A DNA stretch of 64,000 nt from the NCBI GenBank assembly GCA_020002185.1, contig CM034537.1, forward strand, positions 67,198,807-67,262,806, read 5' to 3'. Below, piece after piece: positions 1 through 13,474 of the stretch. The notes beneath the pieces were generated by a model. It was not told the origin of the DNA and made no database searches. It worked only from the letters and a program-made list of their open reading frames with translations. The DNA is from Paraescarpia echinospica (taxonomy: Eukaryota > Annelida > Polychaeta > Sabellida > Siboglinidae). Each line of letters opens with the position of its first letter. Position 1 is the stretch's first letter. The translations under genes and the position numbers were made by a program.

Positions 1-576
1 ATTACAATATATCTATATTGTATATACCATATTTAGGACAATGTACTAACTACATTGACTAAGGACAGAACATATGTTCCATTTTACATTTAAATACCAT
101 ACTGGAATGAAAGACAAAAGCAATAGTCAATGCCACATACCTAGGTGGATTATATTACAATCTAATTAAACCACATTGCTCTACTGCTGCTTGGTACTTG
201 GTTGACATTTAATTATTGGCTCGAGTACAAATACATCAGAATGTTTTTCACACCAACTGTAGTTTAGGCTGAATTGTGTGCACCCTGGAGGCAGTCACTA
301 AACCCATAGGCTTACTTGAAAAGGGTAGTTGGCAACTTGGCAGAACTAGCTTCAAAACATGAAAGCCCAGTTTAATCCCTTTAGTCAATGCAACAGTCAC
401 ACTGTACAGTGTCCCTTGCTATGCAAACGCTCATAAAACTGTAGGGTAAAACTTCACCAGGGCCATGACGGGGGAGCAACCATAAAACCTGGAGAAACTA
501 GTAGAATCTATAACCTAATCAAATGGAATTACTATGTAGTTGAAATTAGGTTTAAATGTTCAATAGTAATATAAAA
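1..576. other. AT-rich non-coding sequence, no gene seen
   Basis: No open frame of note, no splice-flanked coding segment and no RNA gene could be recognised here. Confidence 0.5.
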
Positions 577-694
577 GTAATAGGTCAGTTACTATTACAT
601 TGCTTCCTATTACTATTACATTGAGTTTTTGCTGAACCTATTACTATTACTTCAATATTTGTAATCGTTACATATTACTATTACCCCAGGTCTG
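577..694. mobile_element. hAT-like element end (partial)
   Basis: The stretch is packed with repeats of TTACTATTAC and ends in CCCCAGGTCTG. That terminus is the same as the right end of the complete hAT-like element at 42,524-43,728. No matching left end (CAGACCTGGGG) is visible upstream in the window, so this looks like a truncated or solo end. The hAT assignment rests only on the shared terminus. Confidence 0.35.
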
Positions 695-1051
695 GTTATT
701 CCACAGGTAACCATGCAGGCCCTACCAATCTGTGTCGCATTGATCAAGACGATTACTCATCAATTCACGTAAAACCCGCGTCAAAATAATCGAACTCATT
801 AGTTAGTTAGTTAGATAGTTAGCGGCCTACTCACTTACTGGCTCGAGTTTAATTGCCACGATTCGCTCTGCCCTCCTCGAGAGATTAAGAAAATCCCGAG
901 GTGTGACGCCAACCTGTACTGAACTATTTAGCAACTGGCTACATGTTACCGACCCGGGGTATGACAAAGCACACTGTTTGAAAGTTGAAACGGATACTAA
1001 TTATGCGCAGCGGAATAATCAGTGGCATCTCGCTATAAAACACATTCATTT

Positions 1052-1456
1052 ACCTATCCATCACGTGACCTATTGCCTAACGACAAGGACCATCAAACTA
1101 CTAAAACGGGTGTCAAACACGTGAAGCGAAATTTGAAAATGGTTTTCTTTATTACAAAAACGTATGACAGTTAAGTGAGAACTGGATGAAGAGATTTTCA
1201 GCGAAAATCCGGGAGAGTTGGCAGGTATATAATGTTTACAAAAAAGAGAATGTGTGCGGCATGACATTTCCCAAATAAATCTATCCTGCATGTAGTTCTC
1301 TAAGTTAAACCCATTTGCCTTATGGTTTTTGTTATAAAGAAAAACAGTTTGAGCCAAAATATACGACAGAATATCCAAACGCTTCCTGTGTTCGATATCC
1401 ATTTTGTTAGTTTGACCGACCTTGTTGCTAGGCAATATGTCACGTGATGGACAGAT
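1052..1456. repeat. Inverted repeat, about 85-bp arms with a 235-bp spacer
   Basis: The arm at about 1,052-1,136 is the reverse complement, with scattered mismatches, of about 1,371-1,456; both contain the core TCCATCACGTGAC. The largest open frame of the first 13 kb (minus strand, 1,504 down to 1,070) runs through the right arm and the spacer. Read in the matching register the left arm encodes a similar peptide (YPSRDLLPN versus CPSRDILPS), so the arms may derive from a coding sequence copied in inverted orientation. The protein family is not recognised; it could equally be a foldback element. Confidence 0.5.
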
Positions 1457-4400
1457 CAATTGTTGACGTGACCAAGTCCGATAGTTTATTACTTTGGATG
1501 CCATCTGTCATCTAGGGACCGATACATTTATAGGTATATTTAATTAACCAACCGGTTTTTGTTAATTTAAAAAAAATTCATTTTCATGGATAGCTCATGT
1601 ACATTAGTAGTAGGCCTAACTGTTAGTAAACGATTAAATTAACGATGATGACCATTGTCCCGGATATAGCATGATTTTTAATGGGACATATTCACAACAG
1701 CACACACCATAAGTACAAACATAAAATGTCGTCAGAATTATAAACAAACAAAAACAATAATTAAATTCAGTATACTAATAAAACATCTGGTTGGCATCGA
1801 CGTCAGCTACTGTGTAAAAGCGCGGCGAAGTCCTTCACTTGGAAGGTAATGCGGTTTTACATGTCGATACCATTCACGACTCGCCGGAATACTGGTAATA
1901 ATAATAATCAATCGGTAGTTTATTTCAAACAGTATGAATTTCAATTATTAAAAATACAGCACTTTGTACATAAACAATAAAGACGTGTGTTGAATAATGG
2001 ATGAACTGAAATGTAAGTTATTTTTCTATGGCTCATCCCTACCTAGCATAATATTAAATTGTATCAAATCTGAAATGCAAATCTGTAGCTATTATAATTA
2101 TTACTAAATCTAACCCCATCAACAGAAATGCACATAACATAATTGGTACGAATACGATTTCTAATGAAGATCTCTTTCTGTTGATTGCCGTGACGTGTCA
2201 ACACTTACAGTTTGAACAAGTTTTAACAAACACTGATAAAATGTCCGCCATGACGGGATGTGAGGATTTTGGAACACATTTTCTTGAATAATAACATTCC
2301 CTAATAGCTTCCTGTAGGGAAAATGGACTGCAATGTCATCTCAAGTGTATCACTCATCGTCTCTCACATCACACATTTTGGTTTGAGTAGCATTTGTTAG
2401 TGCGAAGTGCTACCGTCATAGACTGTACTGTCGCAGATCACCAGTGTCTTCTCAGACCTGACAGTGGTGTGAATACACACTGTTACACAGTTGAATCAGT
2501 CGGATGCACATATATATATATATATATATAAATAGAACACGCTGGTTGAACAAGATCGTTAAGTTGCTATCAGTTGACATATGATACAGCGACGTCTGCA
2601 CGGGCCAGTGACAACCAAGCTAGTGCACGGCAATAAGCCACTGCAGTCCCAGTGCGTATACAGCACAGCATCTAGTTTTTATAATAATTTATCATACCAA
2701 TACTATCTAACTTCAGTTAGTTACTATTGGAAATGTACAATGGGTTCAGATATTTTGTACACCCACCGTCTCGGGGAAGAGTACGTCTGTTTAGATTACA
2801 CAACAGTTTGTGTTTCCAATTGATGTCCCCCTAAACAAAATGAGCTTCGAGAAAGATGTTCGATTTCCACTGTACTGACATTGTCACTGAAATGGTCACC
2901 ACCAGCAGCATGCATGAAGATAACATTAATAATTTCCTAGCTGCACCATAACAGCCATTTCCTCATGCAGATCGAGATTCTTTTTCAATGTTATCTGGCC
3001 AATTTCCTCAAGGACATGTCTCCTGCAAAAACGTGTTTTGTATCATTAAAGTGTCAAAAGAAAACTTTTTGTCTGGGAATCTGCAGAGGAAAATAACCTT
3101 TATCAGTAATTAGTTGTATTATTATTATTATCCCGTTAAGCCTTTTGGTTAATACAAAACGTGCTGACCATGCTAGGACTCTGTACAATACTATTATTAA
3201 ATAACGTATTGTTATATAATTCACCCAACTTAAGTAATTTATTGTCAATTTGCACATGATTGTAATATTTTTAAACTGTTATTTTTCTAAATGATTGAAA
3301 ATATGGGGTATGTTCATGCAGATTATTACCTAAGCTATATTATATAATTGAGGATTATTCGCTGTGTCTTGTGTCGGTTAATACAGTAACCTACACAGGA
3401 AATAACCATATTCGATATTTCGCAATAACTATTGTCACCAACAAGCCTCCACATGCAATTGAGATTTTAAAAACATACACGTTGCTTGGTTTCTTGCTGC
3501 AGCGTGAGCCACCCATCTGTCCACAGTTTAAGATAATCCAACGAGATATTAACCTCGGGTTAAACTCATTACCAGGTCACAACCCTTCCCCAAACGACTA
3601 AGCTGGCGGCTGCAGCCTGCCTCATTAATTAATCATCAGTCACTTTATCAATGGAACACAATGTCACATATACAAGTTAAATATTTCTTGTGCCAGATAT
3701 TTATTACATGTTATAAATGTTGACACTATAAACAGCTCATATGTTCATATACATAAATAAAAACATTAATAGAACAATTATATAGGTTGCTCAAATATGT
3801 CAATGCTCTTTCCAGTGTGAGCCACCAACTTGTTCACAGCTGTTAGCTGCCGCATCTCAGAAACCGTTCAGCAACTTTTTCTCTGATTTTACATAGACAT
3901 ATCTCAGGGCACTGCCACTATGCACGATAAATCTGTATTTGATTGACGTGTACACGATAGATACCCAAAGTATGAAACTGATCGACAGGATTTTCCAAAA
4001 TTCGAAATTTTACAACTACTTTTCGTATGTGAGCGATGTGACAACCAACCCCAGCTGTCTTGTGACAACCTGCCCCGCCATCAAGATTTGGCATAACATA
4101 ATTATAATTCTTGAAGTGACACTTGTGCGACTGGGTTTGCTGTTCACATTCGGTCATATTAAACACGACAATCTCTTCAAGCAAAACTAAATACCACTTG
4201 GTGTTATATCATAAATAGTAACATATCAAGAGTTTATATATGACATGATAAAAGCGAAAACACGCCGCCAACGCGTCAATATTGAGTCGCTGAACAAAAC
4301 TTTACAAATGGAGGCTCGTGTCTACTAAACGGTCACTACAGTGACAATCTCGAATGCTCTTGCCATCTAGGGGAAACACTAGAAGCATTGTGACAACCAA

Positions 4401-4560
4401 CCCCGGTCTCCCTTATTTTCTATAATGGATTGCTAGCAATTATTAAAACATGTTTTGCAATAATTAAAATTACTGACGTTTATAGAAGGCCCTACTTACT
4501 ATTCATGGGACTTATACCAGTTATCTCACTATAATTGATCTTGTATGTGTGTGCGCGTAG
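1457..4560. other. Non-coding, AT-rich; no gene seen
   Basis: Contains a short (TA)n run near 2,511-2,530 and two copies of a GTGACAACCAACCCC motif near 4,039 and 4,390. The short open frames here show no recognisable domain and no convincing splice context. Confidence 0.45.
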
Positions 4561-4562
4561 TG

Positions 4563-5385
4563 CGCTTTCACCTCGGACGTTGTCGCACTTACATTTATCC
4601 TGGCGTTACATAATATCCGGGTGACGTTTCTGCGCGTGCACGTATCTAGAAGACTATTTAGCACCAGCTACGACTGTCGCGTTGTTCTAGTTGTTTCCAG
4701 CACTCGGCAACGTTCGATTAACTGACTAGTCTGTATTATTGTGGTTACGATGTTATGATCTTATGAGGTCTCATTCAACTAGTCAGTCTTTTTCAGAACA
4801 TTATCGCCAAGCCGACCTTTCTATGCTGGCACTGAGGGTGGTCACTGCCAGGGTGCTTGTCGTCCTCAGTGGTTCTTTTACATCCCAAATTGAGACGGGA
4901 CCGACATTAACGTGATCTCCGAGTCACAGTCCCCAATGTTGAGAGCCAGGTTTTTACACCAAATATACCATACCTGCCCGGTCCGGGTATTGAACTCGGG
5001 TCGCCGGCATGTCAGGCGGAAGTGCTAACCACTACACTATCGCGCGCCCCCGTTTTCATTTATCCGGGCGTTAGGTATGTTTATATGTATATATAATTAC
5101 ATTTATGTCTATATATATATGTATATATATACATAAATTTCCTCTCCACGCGCACGTCACGTGACTTACTCTTATACTTGGTTACAAATCTGAAACAACA
5201 AATATATAGTTATGTACTCTAACTATAACGCTCGTATTACGACAGCAAACGAAACAAATTTAATTACTGGATATTATTTATCACTACGTGATCTACTGGT
5301 GCCAAATATTATGTCTTACATATGCACATAAACATCACCCGGATAAATGTAAGCGCGACAGCGCCAAACATTCAGACATTACGAC
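4563..5385. mobile_element. Possible TIR element interrupted by a SINE
   Basis: Sequence at 4,580-4,625 (around CTTACATTTATCCTGG) reappears in inverted orientation at about 5,330-5,375, and a third partial copy of CATTTATCCGGGCGTTA-like sequence lies just after the SINE head at 5,056. This suggests a small inverted-repeat element into which the SINE below was inserted. I could not define target-site duplications. Confidence 0.3.
4790..5050 (-). mobile_element. tRNA-derived SINE
   Basis: Read on the minus strand from 5,050, the head has a pol III A-box-like segment (TAGTGTAGTGGTTAGCACT) and, about 40 bases further on, a B-box-like segment (GAGTTCAATACCCGG), as in a tRNA. A roughly 180-bp tRNA-unrelated body follows. 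The head is too diverged to be a functional tRNA and lacks a clean acceptor stem, so a SINE is the best reading. Confidence 0.7.
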
Positions 5386-7895
5386 CGCACATGTGTAACG
5401 TAACACTCAAAATGCCCCATATATGTAATATTTTCTCATGTTTTATAGGAACGAAAAGCGTAATGCAGGCGTAAAACGTAACAATTGCAGAAACCATGCC
5501 AAATACTTCGGGGAACGGGCCCCTGCGTTATGGACTTCTACCCTCATGCCAATACCATAAGAATATGAATATTATTTGACAATTATACACAACCACGACT
5601 AGGGCCTAGTATTGATTGACATGAACTTTCTCTCCGACCTTCGACATTTTGAACATACTTGGAGTTCTGGTATTGCAGCACGTGCACCTACGAGCACGAT
5701 ATGGTGTTTATTAACGATGCTGTGTGTTTTCTAACATTTGCTATATATTTCTATCACGACTGCCGTGTGTGAACTACCACTTGACGGGCATTTTTGCTAG
5801 TTCTAATAATACTTGATAAGTAAGTTGTGTATGGATTTGAGAAAATGTACCGACTGGCGAGATGTTGCAAGTGTCGCATAATATGTAAAACACACAGATA
5901 TCACCTACAACTAAGCTGTCTGTAATACGTTTTTGTATTCAAATAGTAGGTCTGCACATATGTTTAGACTGCATATATAACCAAAGTCTTATATTGATAT
6001 ATCAAAATTATAACTTTCAGTTCTAAATAGGTAAAATTACAGAACAGTGCAACTCCACGGTGAACAGAATAGATATCGTTAATTGTGATTTTGCGTTTGC
6101 TGTAGATTGCCATTTTGCACCTATTTTACATTAATACAATTATTTCATAATCGGCGTTGATGCAGAAGAAACACCAGATTTTATTACACCAAGCGAAAGG
6201 TGAGTTTTATATTTTATTGTGGCAACAATAACATGTTGTTTATTACGTAACTTACCAATTTAATTAATGTGAGTTATGTGACATGTCAATAAGACTATGC
6301 GTCTAAACACAGTTTATTCCAAACTTTTGTCATTTATACGTGAATTAATTAATTCGTGTTCATTACAGTTTGGATAAGTTTGGTGCAGCTGTGAAACGTT
6401 TGCGATAAAGCTACAAATCACGCATTCGTGATGCATTATTTTCACCTCGTTCATTATGTTGAGACGTGTGGTAATGGCACTTACGGTGTCATTGATATAA
6501 CGAGAAATATGTGCTATTCACACGTGCGTTAAGTTTTTCCGTGTTTCAATTTCAAAATATTTATTTGATGTCTATGTTCTACAGTAATGGTTTTGCATTG
6601 CATTAAGACACAGACAGAGAATGTGTCCTTATTTTTTTTATCATACGGTAGTAATTAAGTATGCTCAATACTTTTTTTGTGATGGCCCTTTAAGTTTTTT
6701 TTTTTTTATTGTAGGCGCTTCACATTACGGGATCACAATTCATAACTAATATTTTATAACATATATTTCTAGCAATTACTTTTTCAAGAACACGTAGTTG
6801 CATGCCTGATTTATTATTATTCGAAATAAAGCCGTTGTTGCACAAACAACTCCAGACGGTTATAATTGCTGTTTTTACAGATACGCTGAGATTGTATGGA
6901 ACTCAAAATTAGGAGAACGCAAGGAACGCTACAGCCCTGATTCAACAGAAGGCGACAACAGCTAGTCTAGTGCGTGTGCATGTGAATAAAATGAGTATCT
7001 GGTTCGCCATACATGTAAATTTAAGTTTGGCATTAATGCGATGTATTTAAAGTGAACAAAACACCTGCAAAAGATTCCTCTGTGGAGAATTTGATGACGA
7101 CGTTAATAAAAAATATGATAGTGCCAAACACATGTAGTCTCTAACCACGGTGACTGTTACATTCAACAGTTTTAAACAGCATTGTTTCTTTGGGACACTT
7201 GCGCCAACAATTTGACATTGCTTGGTAGACGTACTACACGAGACTTGGTATTGGCTGATTCACACATTATCCAAGTGAAGATTCTCCGGAAACTACAACG
7301 TCATTATCAACAACCACAGACACATGTGACAACGTCCAAAGGTGCCACATGTGCTGACCGTGTGCCTATATGTAGCTTCATTCACATCATGCTTCACATA
7401 ATAAAACCCATGGAGTATCTTATGCCACTGAAAACGAATATCAACTTCATGTCCAACAATTGTTTACATTTGACACTAATACAGCCATGAAGAAACGCCG
7501 TAAATAGACCTCCGTCAGAATACATGTTAATCAATAGTATATTGGGAAAGGAGCGGGTCAGAAGTTGCGCAACTTATAGTATTGCGTGTAAATTACACAA
7601 CAAGAACTCGACTAAACTGTCACCGACGGATCGTCGTGTAATATGCGTCGCTTCTCGACTTGTCTAGGTCATAGGTCATAGGTCGCCGTAGAAGTTCACT
7701 TTTACGACGGTGTTTCAGTAATGCGTCACCGTACATTGTGAGGCACCCAGAAATGGCACGTCTCAGGCACTATACTATTATTCGCAAGCCTTCAGTCGTC
7801 GGGTGATGCGGAACAATTTTGGTCACTGCGCAATTTCACCTTCTCGCTGCCTCGCGCTGTCTTCTCCGTATCTTCATCTCTTCTTCAGTTTCTCT
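5386..7895. other. Non-coding sequence, no gene seen
   Basis: AT-rich sequence with poly-T runs near 6,640 and 6,700. The 102-residue open frame at 7,182-7,490 shows no recognisable motif and I do not support it as a gene. Confidence 0.45.
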
Positions 7896-7904
7896 TTAGC
7901 TTAT

Positions 7905-7965
7905 TGTAACCTGAACGGGGGGGGGGCACATTTCCAAGGGCTTAAGGGGGCCCCTGGATCCGCCT
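7905..7965. mobile_element. hAT-like right end (CCTGGATCCGCC)
   Basis: A G-run, then GGCTTAAGGGGGCCCCTGG and ATCCGCC. The layout is the same as the right end of the element ending near 10,205 (G-run, CACAGGCCTCCCTAG, ATCCGCC), so these are two copies of one family's terminus. Confidence 0.35.
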
Positions 7966-8071
7966 ATGTTTCCTCTGGCAGATCTCCAACGCATTGTATG
8001 GATGTTAGCTGACTCCCGGTGGGAGGGCCCTTACATGTGGGTAGGGGTGTGCAGCCGAAGGTCACATGCTC

Positions 8072-8330
8072 CTACCCTTGATAAGGACATCCAATATCAA
8101 AAAGTATAACCTTGATTTAAGGACAAATTGCCCCGAGTAGTTGCCGATATATACCGAAATATACGCGATAGGTAACCGTGAATGATGCAATAAAAAGCTA
8201 GCCTTGTTCTAGGGAGAGTTCCTCGAAATGATACCCTTGACTAGGGAACTTCTGTATAATGCTGGCCCTTGTTCATGTGAAAACAAACCCTTAATCTAGG
8301 GAGCCTCTGTAAAAAAACGACCCTTGAAGT
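8072..8330. repeat. Cluster of short CCTTGA/TAGGGA imperfect palindromes
   Basis: A motif resembling CCCTTGATCTAGGGA recurs at about 8,077, 8,110, 8,202, 8,231, 8,267, 8,289 and 8,321, with diverged spacers of about 20-90 bp. Each unit is itself partly palindromic. No gene is visible. It may be the subterminal repeat region of a decayed DNA transposon. Confidence 0.5.
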
Positions 8331-9785
8331 CGGCACATCCACAGTACGGCTAGTATAAGCAGTGCACTCCCCGGGGCTGACTCAAACTCATAATTGACTT
8401 CGAACACCGGTCGCGACTGTACTACCCGTGAGAACAGCGCAGAAACCCGTCCAACCAGAGCTGCAGTTCCAAGGCGAAGTCGTCGACTTCCAGGAATAGC
8501 AAAATGACGAATTATAATTACCCATTCAAGCATTTTCACGAACCGCTGAGCGGTATTATGTATTCATATAACTAGGTCTACTTCACAAACTTAAGATTTG
8601 TGTGCAAAATTAATGACAACATGTCTTGCCCCATCCATTGAAAAGAAAGGAGTCAAGGCTTCCGGATCGAACTCTTGTGAGTTCGATAATTCTATACAAA
8701 ATAAGAACTCTAAACCTAGACTAACGTTACACCATCCAATGACTACATCGTAGGACCTACTAGACCTACTACAATAAACACAATTAAACATTATCTTAAT
8801 ATACCTTCAAATTAGACATTATCTAAATGTATCACATTCAATTTGTTCTGTTCATCACAAATGGCCAACAACCATCACCAGGCGCTTCAATAACCGTTGC
8901 ACTGCTGAAAATGTGGACTGTAGGTCTACACACGTTGCACAGATAAACGCAACAAACGTTAAAAGTCCAGTAGGCCTATCGCTCTTAAATTATTGCAAAA
9001 GGTGTTTCGATTGTTTTAGGCAAACATGAAACGAGCTACGAGTGTAACGATGAATAACTGATACATAACGAGGAATGGCTTTCACACAATGGAAACAGTT
9101 TAGATGATCGGGCACATTTATAACAAAAATCGCGCGCGCGAATAGACAGGCTACACGACACTTATTGTGCTTGGTAACTCCGCACTACGTTATGGTACAT
9201 CACACGCGGATTCATTTGTCTTACAAGAATATACCATCACATTAACGCAGACATATTGAACCGTGCTCACAAACGACGGCTAGTTTTCATTCTAGCAGTT
9301 GCAGAACGTGTAATTCTTCTGCGTGATCTCGTCACAACTTGGTCATGTGACTGCTTTGTGAGCTGTCGGTGTAGTCGTCACTGGTCGAGAGCAGATATTC
9401 CAGTGTATTTGGAGAGCGTCACGACGAACGTATTTTGCTTCTAGTGCGGTTAGACCTCGTAGTCTGTAACTCCACGATACATAATTCTTTCTACCCAGCA
9501 GCATATACTGCATTTTCACACAAAAGGGTCTTGAGTTCTGAAAAAAAATACATGTTAACCCTTCACGTTGGACTGAAGCCAACACAGCTGATAGCGTAAC
9601 GAGTGTATTTTGGGCAAAGCTATACCCAGATCTTTGATGGTCCACACATGATTATAATTGGTTTTGTCGTTCAGAAAATGTTGGATCATGCAGACACAAT
9701 GTCCTGATCCGAAGCCATCATTGCTGGTGTTGTGTCATTCTGAAATTCGTCTACGTGTGATGCATGCACTACCGTGATGCTGTGC
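8331..9785. other. Non-coding sequence, no gene seen
   Basis: The open frames here (up to 100 codons) have no recognisable domains. Nothing else is apparent apart from a CGCGCGCG run at about 9,131. Confidence 0.4.
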
Positions 9786-10205
9786 AGGGGCGGATCCAGA
9801 GAGGGTAGTCATAGTTATAGCAAAAACCTACTGGCGGCCGACGCAAATTAATATTCCGTGGACTAAAATTGTTCGCCGCTGCGCCTGCGTAACTTCATCT
9901 TCTCCGCTCGACTGTGACATCGGAAGACGGGGGGGTGTTGGAATTTTTCTGCCGCCGTGCCAGCGTATCTTCAGCTTCCGCGCTGTCTCTGCTGGCTCAA
10001 CAGTGACATCGGAAGAGGGGGGTGTGTGCTGTTGAAAATGTTTCGCCACCGCGTCGCCGTTTTTCATCTTTCACCTTGTTGTACACAGAACACATTCCAA
10101 AGGGTCTTGGGTTACGGTAACGGGGGCCCATTTAAAAAGGTCTACGGGCTCGCCAAATACCAACGGTCTAGGGGGGGGGGGGGCACAGGCCTCCCTAGAT
10201 CCGCC
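9786..10205. mobile_element. Putative short non-autonomous hAT-like element
   Basis: The left end reads CAGGGGCGGATCCAGAGAGG and the right end is its approximate reverse complement (CCTCCCTAGATCCGCCTA), giving terminal inverted repeats of about 18 bp. CAGGGGCGGATCCAG-type ends are common on hAT-like elements. The interior holds two or three diverged repeats of a segment around GTGACATCGGAAGA (about 9,915 and 10,002). I could not find a convincing 8-bp target duplication. Confidence 0.45.
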
Positions 10206-11121
10206 TACTTCACTTTTTCTAAACGACAGTCGTAATCGGTAGTTATTTTCCGTATGCTAAAAATAATCGTTATTTGAAGGCGGCAGAATATATTCTCCAC
10301 AGTTACATTTTCTCTGTTTCACATAACAGGTACACGGAAACGAAAGTGCACCAAGATGAGCATATTTTGTCAACATCACAACCAATATTTACGTAGGCCA
10401 ACTAATACACATCTCACTTGTACAGTATGTTTCTGTAAGTCAACGTACAGTTTATACATGTACAGGTGCGTGCATAGGTGCGTTTGTGAGCAAGAAAACG
10501 TTCATAACCGATTTGCTATAGTAATTTTGAATAAAAAATAAGGCCGATAATGTGCATAGGACTATTAGGCCTATCTACCATCATGATTCGCTTCTCGATG
10601 GAACTTTCTGGATCCTCACGGTGCCGTCGTCGGCGTGAACTGCTCTCTGTCGCTGTATGACGACGTTGGTGATTGTCACATGACAACAGCTCCAAGAAAA
10701 TCGCGGGAAATGTAGCAATCGCTGTCTGTGTTGATTCCTGGATTCCATATCTCAATCGCTGCACTGATCTTCCTGTGTGAGATATTGTTTTCTTTGTCCA
10801 TATTGTTGTTGAGAGAGGTCAGGGAAAATGAGAACGTTATTTCCGAAATATGTTTAACAGCACCACATGGAAATATGCTTAGTTAAAATTATGGGCTCAA
10901 TTTTTTTCTTTCCAACAAAAACAAGGCAAACTTGTTTTAGCGAGAACTACGATCGGGGAAGATTAATTTAGCTGTTGTCATATGCCGTCTTATTAATAGA
11001 ATGCACACAATACTATGTAAATATTGTTGGTATGGCAACACTTGACGGAGGTCACGCCCATAACATTTGTTGTGACGTCAGTTTCTGAATCCGGTAATTG
11101 ATCAATCCATCATGCGACCTG

Positions 11122-11453
11122 TTGCATAGCACCAACAATGGATGCTGAACACGTGATGTTACATTCTTTTGCATATTTTGTTGAAATTCTGGCCCCCAAA
11201 CGAATTTCGTTATAACCAAAACTAAGTCAACGTTTTACGGCCGTACTAGGGAGACCCATTTATTTACGTCATAACACGACTCACGTTACCTTTTGCATAG
11301 CATCAAAAACGGATGCTGAACACGTGGAGCGTTCGCACATTCTGTTGCATAATATTATTTTGTTGAAATTCTAGCGTTAAACATGTTTCGTTATAACAAA
11401 AACTAAGTCAACGTTTTTATAGCCATACTACCAAACATATTTATTTACGTCAT
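11122..11453. repeat. Diverged direct duplication, about 150 bp x 2
   Basis: Copy one (about 11,122-11,273) and copy two (about 11,293-11,453) share, in order, TTGCATAGCA, GGATGCTGAACACGTG, TTTTGTTGAAATTCT, AACTAAGTCAACGTTTT and TTTATTTACGTCAT. A tandem duplication of non-coding sequence with later substitutions and indels. Confidence 0.75.
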
Positions 11454-12440
11454 GGCGCAATCATTGCATTCACAAAAACATGCGGTGACGATCAACCTAT
11501 TGTTTACGTCATCGCGTACACAAAGGCAGACGAAAATATCAGTTGTTTTTAAAACCGAATGACAACCGATTGCGATGATGGAGAACATAGTGCACAACTT
11601 TGAATTGGTTAAAATTAGTATAGGCGGGCGAAGTAAAATAAAATGGTATATTGGCGATGTGCATTCCGCTGTAATCGTATTCTGCGGCTGACGGAGTAGT
11701 ACAAATAATCTGACGCGGTTTGCGGCCTGGTCCCATTACCTGTACTACTCCGCCACCGTTTCGTGCCATTACAGCTCTGAAACTTGATGTAAAATCGGTT
11801 ACATTCGTAATGTCTCATGGTAACATTCTTCACAGTGGAAAATAGGTTTTATTTGTTGACGTGTGCTGACACGTCAATGTACCTCTTCACTGAGGAAACC
11901 TTGTTCACAACGGTGGCGTATTCCAGTAAGAGAATCGCATTGCATAGGCCAATACAGTTTGTTTGGGTATTGCTGTAATATAATAGAGGATGTTTTGATT
12001 TTCCTAACAGTAGGCCTAGGCCTAACACCACCATTAGGGCCAAACAAAAGGAAATGAAAGGAAACATTATTCAACGCATCTGTCATTAGTATAATATTTG
12101 CACCACTTATATTTTTGTTTATTCAAGAACACACAAAAAGATTAGGCCTACATTTTATAAAATAAACACACGCGTTTACGGTCATTCTAGGTTGACCAGT
12201 TTGACATGCAGTTAGAACGTTAGCCTAAACTTTGACGCTGTCAAGGCGAATCTTTCAACTACCGTTGGATACGTTAGTGTACAACCTGTCCATCACTTGT
12301 CACTGAACAACGTCAAATAATTAAAACCTGGTATATTATCTTTCAATTCATGCCATTGAGCGAAAGGTGTTGTATTGAGCTATGAAACTTTTAAACGGCA
12401 AAGTTGACAGGTTGCCTCTTTCCTATGACACTTGGTAGGA
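11454..12440. other. Non-coding sequence, no gene seen
   Basis: Overlapping open frames of 60-76 codons show no shared coding signal. The stretch has several TAGGCCTA octamers (about 12,010-12,030 and 12,143). Confidence 0.4.
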
Positions 12441-12600
12441 ATGCGGTGGCGTAGTTGTTAGAACATAAGACTCATTCGATAGATTCTGGGTTCAAATCCC
12501 GTTCCTACTGTTTCGAACTTTGAACAAGTTCGTTAATTCCAAACCAGAAAAATGTTGCCTCTGATGGATGGCATCATTAAAACGAGGATTTCGGGTCAGT
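12440..12600 (+). mobile_element. tRNA-derived SINE (head and short body)
   Basis: GGTGGCGTAGTTGTTAGAAC resembles a pol III A box and GGGTTCAAATCCCG, about 35 bases later, is a near-perfect B box. The cloverleaf is otherwise poor, and the sequence continues without a 3' end typical of a tRNA, so this is a SINE head rather than a tRNA gene. Confidence 0.6.
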
Positions 12601-13474
12601 ATTTATAGACCCTACGGAAGGTTTAATTAATGATGGCATAACAATCTGTTTTGGTTGTTGCGGAAATCAAATGCTTTGTCATGCTGTTTACAACACGGGC
12701 ATCAAACATAGTGTTAGGGTACTTTAGACGACCGAGACACATCACAATTAATAAGATCTAAAATGACGTGTTTCGTTTCATAAGTTGGAAAAACTAGATT
12801 CGATGACCTTGTGAAACGTCCAATTTTTGTAGTTATTTTATAATTCCTATGGAGCGGAGCGTGTGTCGCCGCATGACGTTCTGCATGTTAGTACTCAAGT
12901 CTTTAAACAATAAAAACCAGAACCGCAACAACCATATGTGATATTCTCTTATATCATTGTAGTTTTACTCCGTTTTCATTTACATTGTAGCCTAACATAC
13001 TTACAGAAACAGGCCATTCACAACAATTAGAAATTCTATGCATTAAATGTACGATGTCTGTTTTCATTTATACTCTAAACAAATATAAGTTTATATTTGG
13101 TACATTCAAATTTTCCCACATTTAAGACATGTACTTCAGTTAATTACCACCCAGGCTGATTCCTGGGAACGGAACAGTTATTGTACCTTTAATGGTCAAC
13201 AATATTCCAATACCACCTCAATATGGGCCATGTGAACCAAGAGTCATAGGCTGAACGGCAGGTCACAGAAAGCTGCACCACAACGACAAGGCAACACACA
13301 TTTAGTATTAGCCTGGTAGTTGTGACGTCATCACTCCGACTAAACTGCATTTTGTTCAAATTGTCGGGAGGTAATCGCTATAGGGGAGACCCACATAGGT
13401 CGTCAACCGTCTGAATGGCTGCGCTGTGATAACGAGCCATCGACGATACATGAACTGACTGATCATCGAGTGTG

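Noticed and set aside
1070..1504. 144-codon minus-strand frame as a stand-alone gene
   Set aside because: Overlaps an inverted repeat and has no recognised family. Kept as a finding on the repeat and not as a gene.
12440..12515. tRNA gene
   Set aside because: Good B box but no proper acceptor stem; read as a SINE head.
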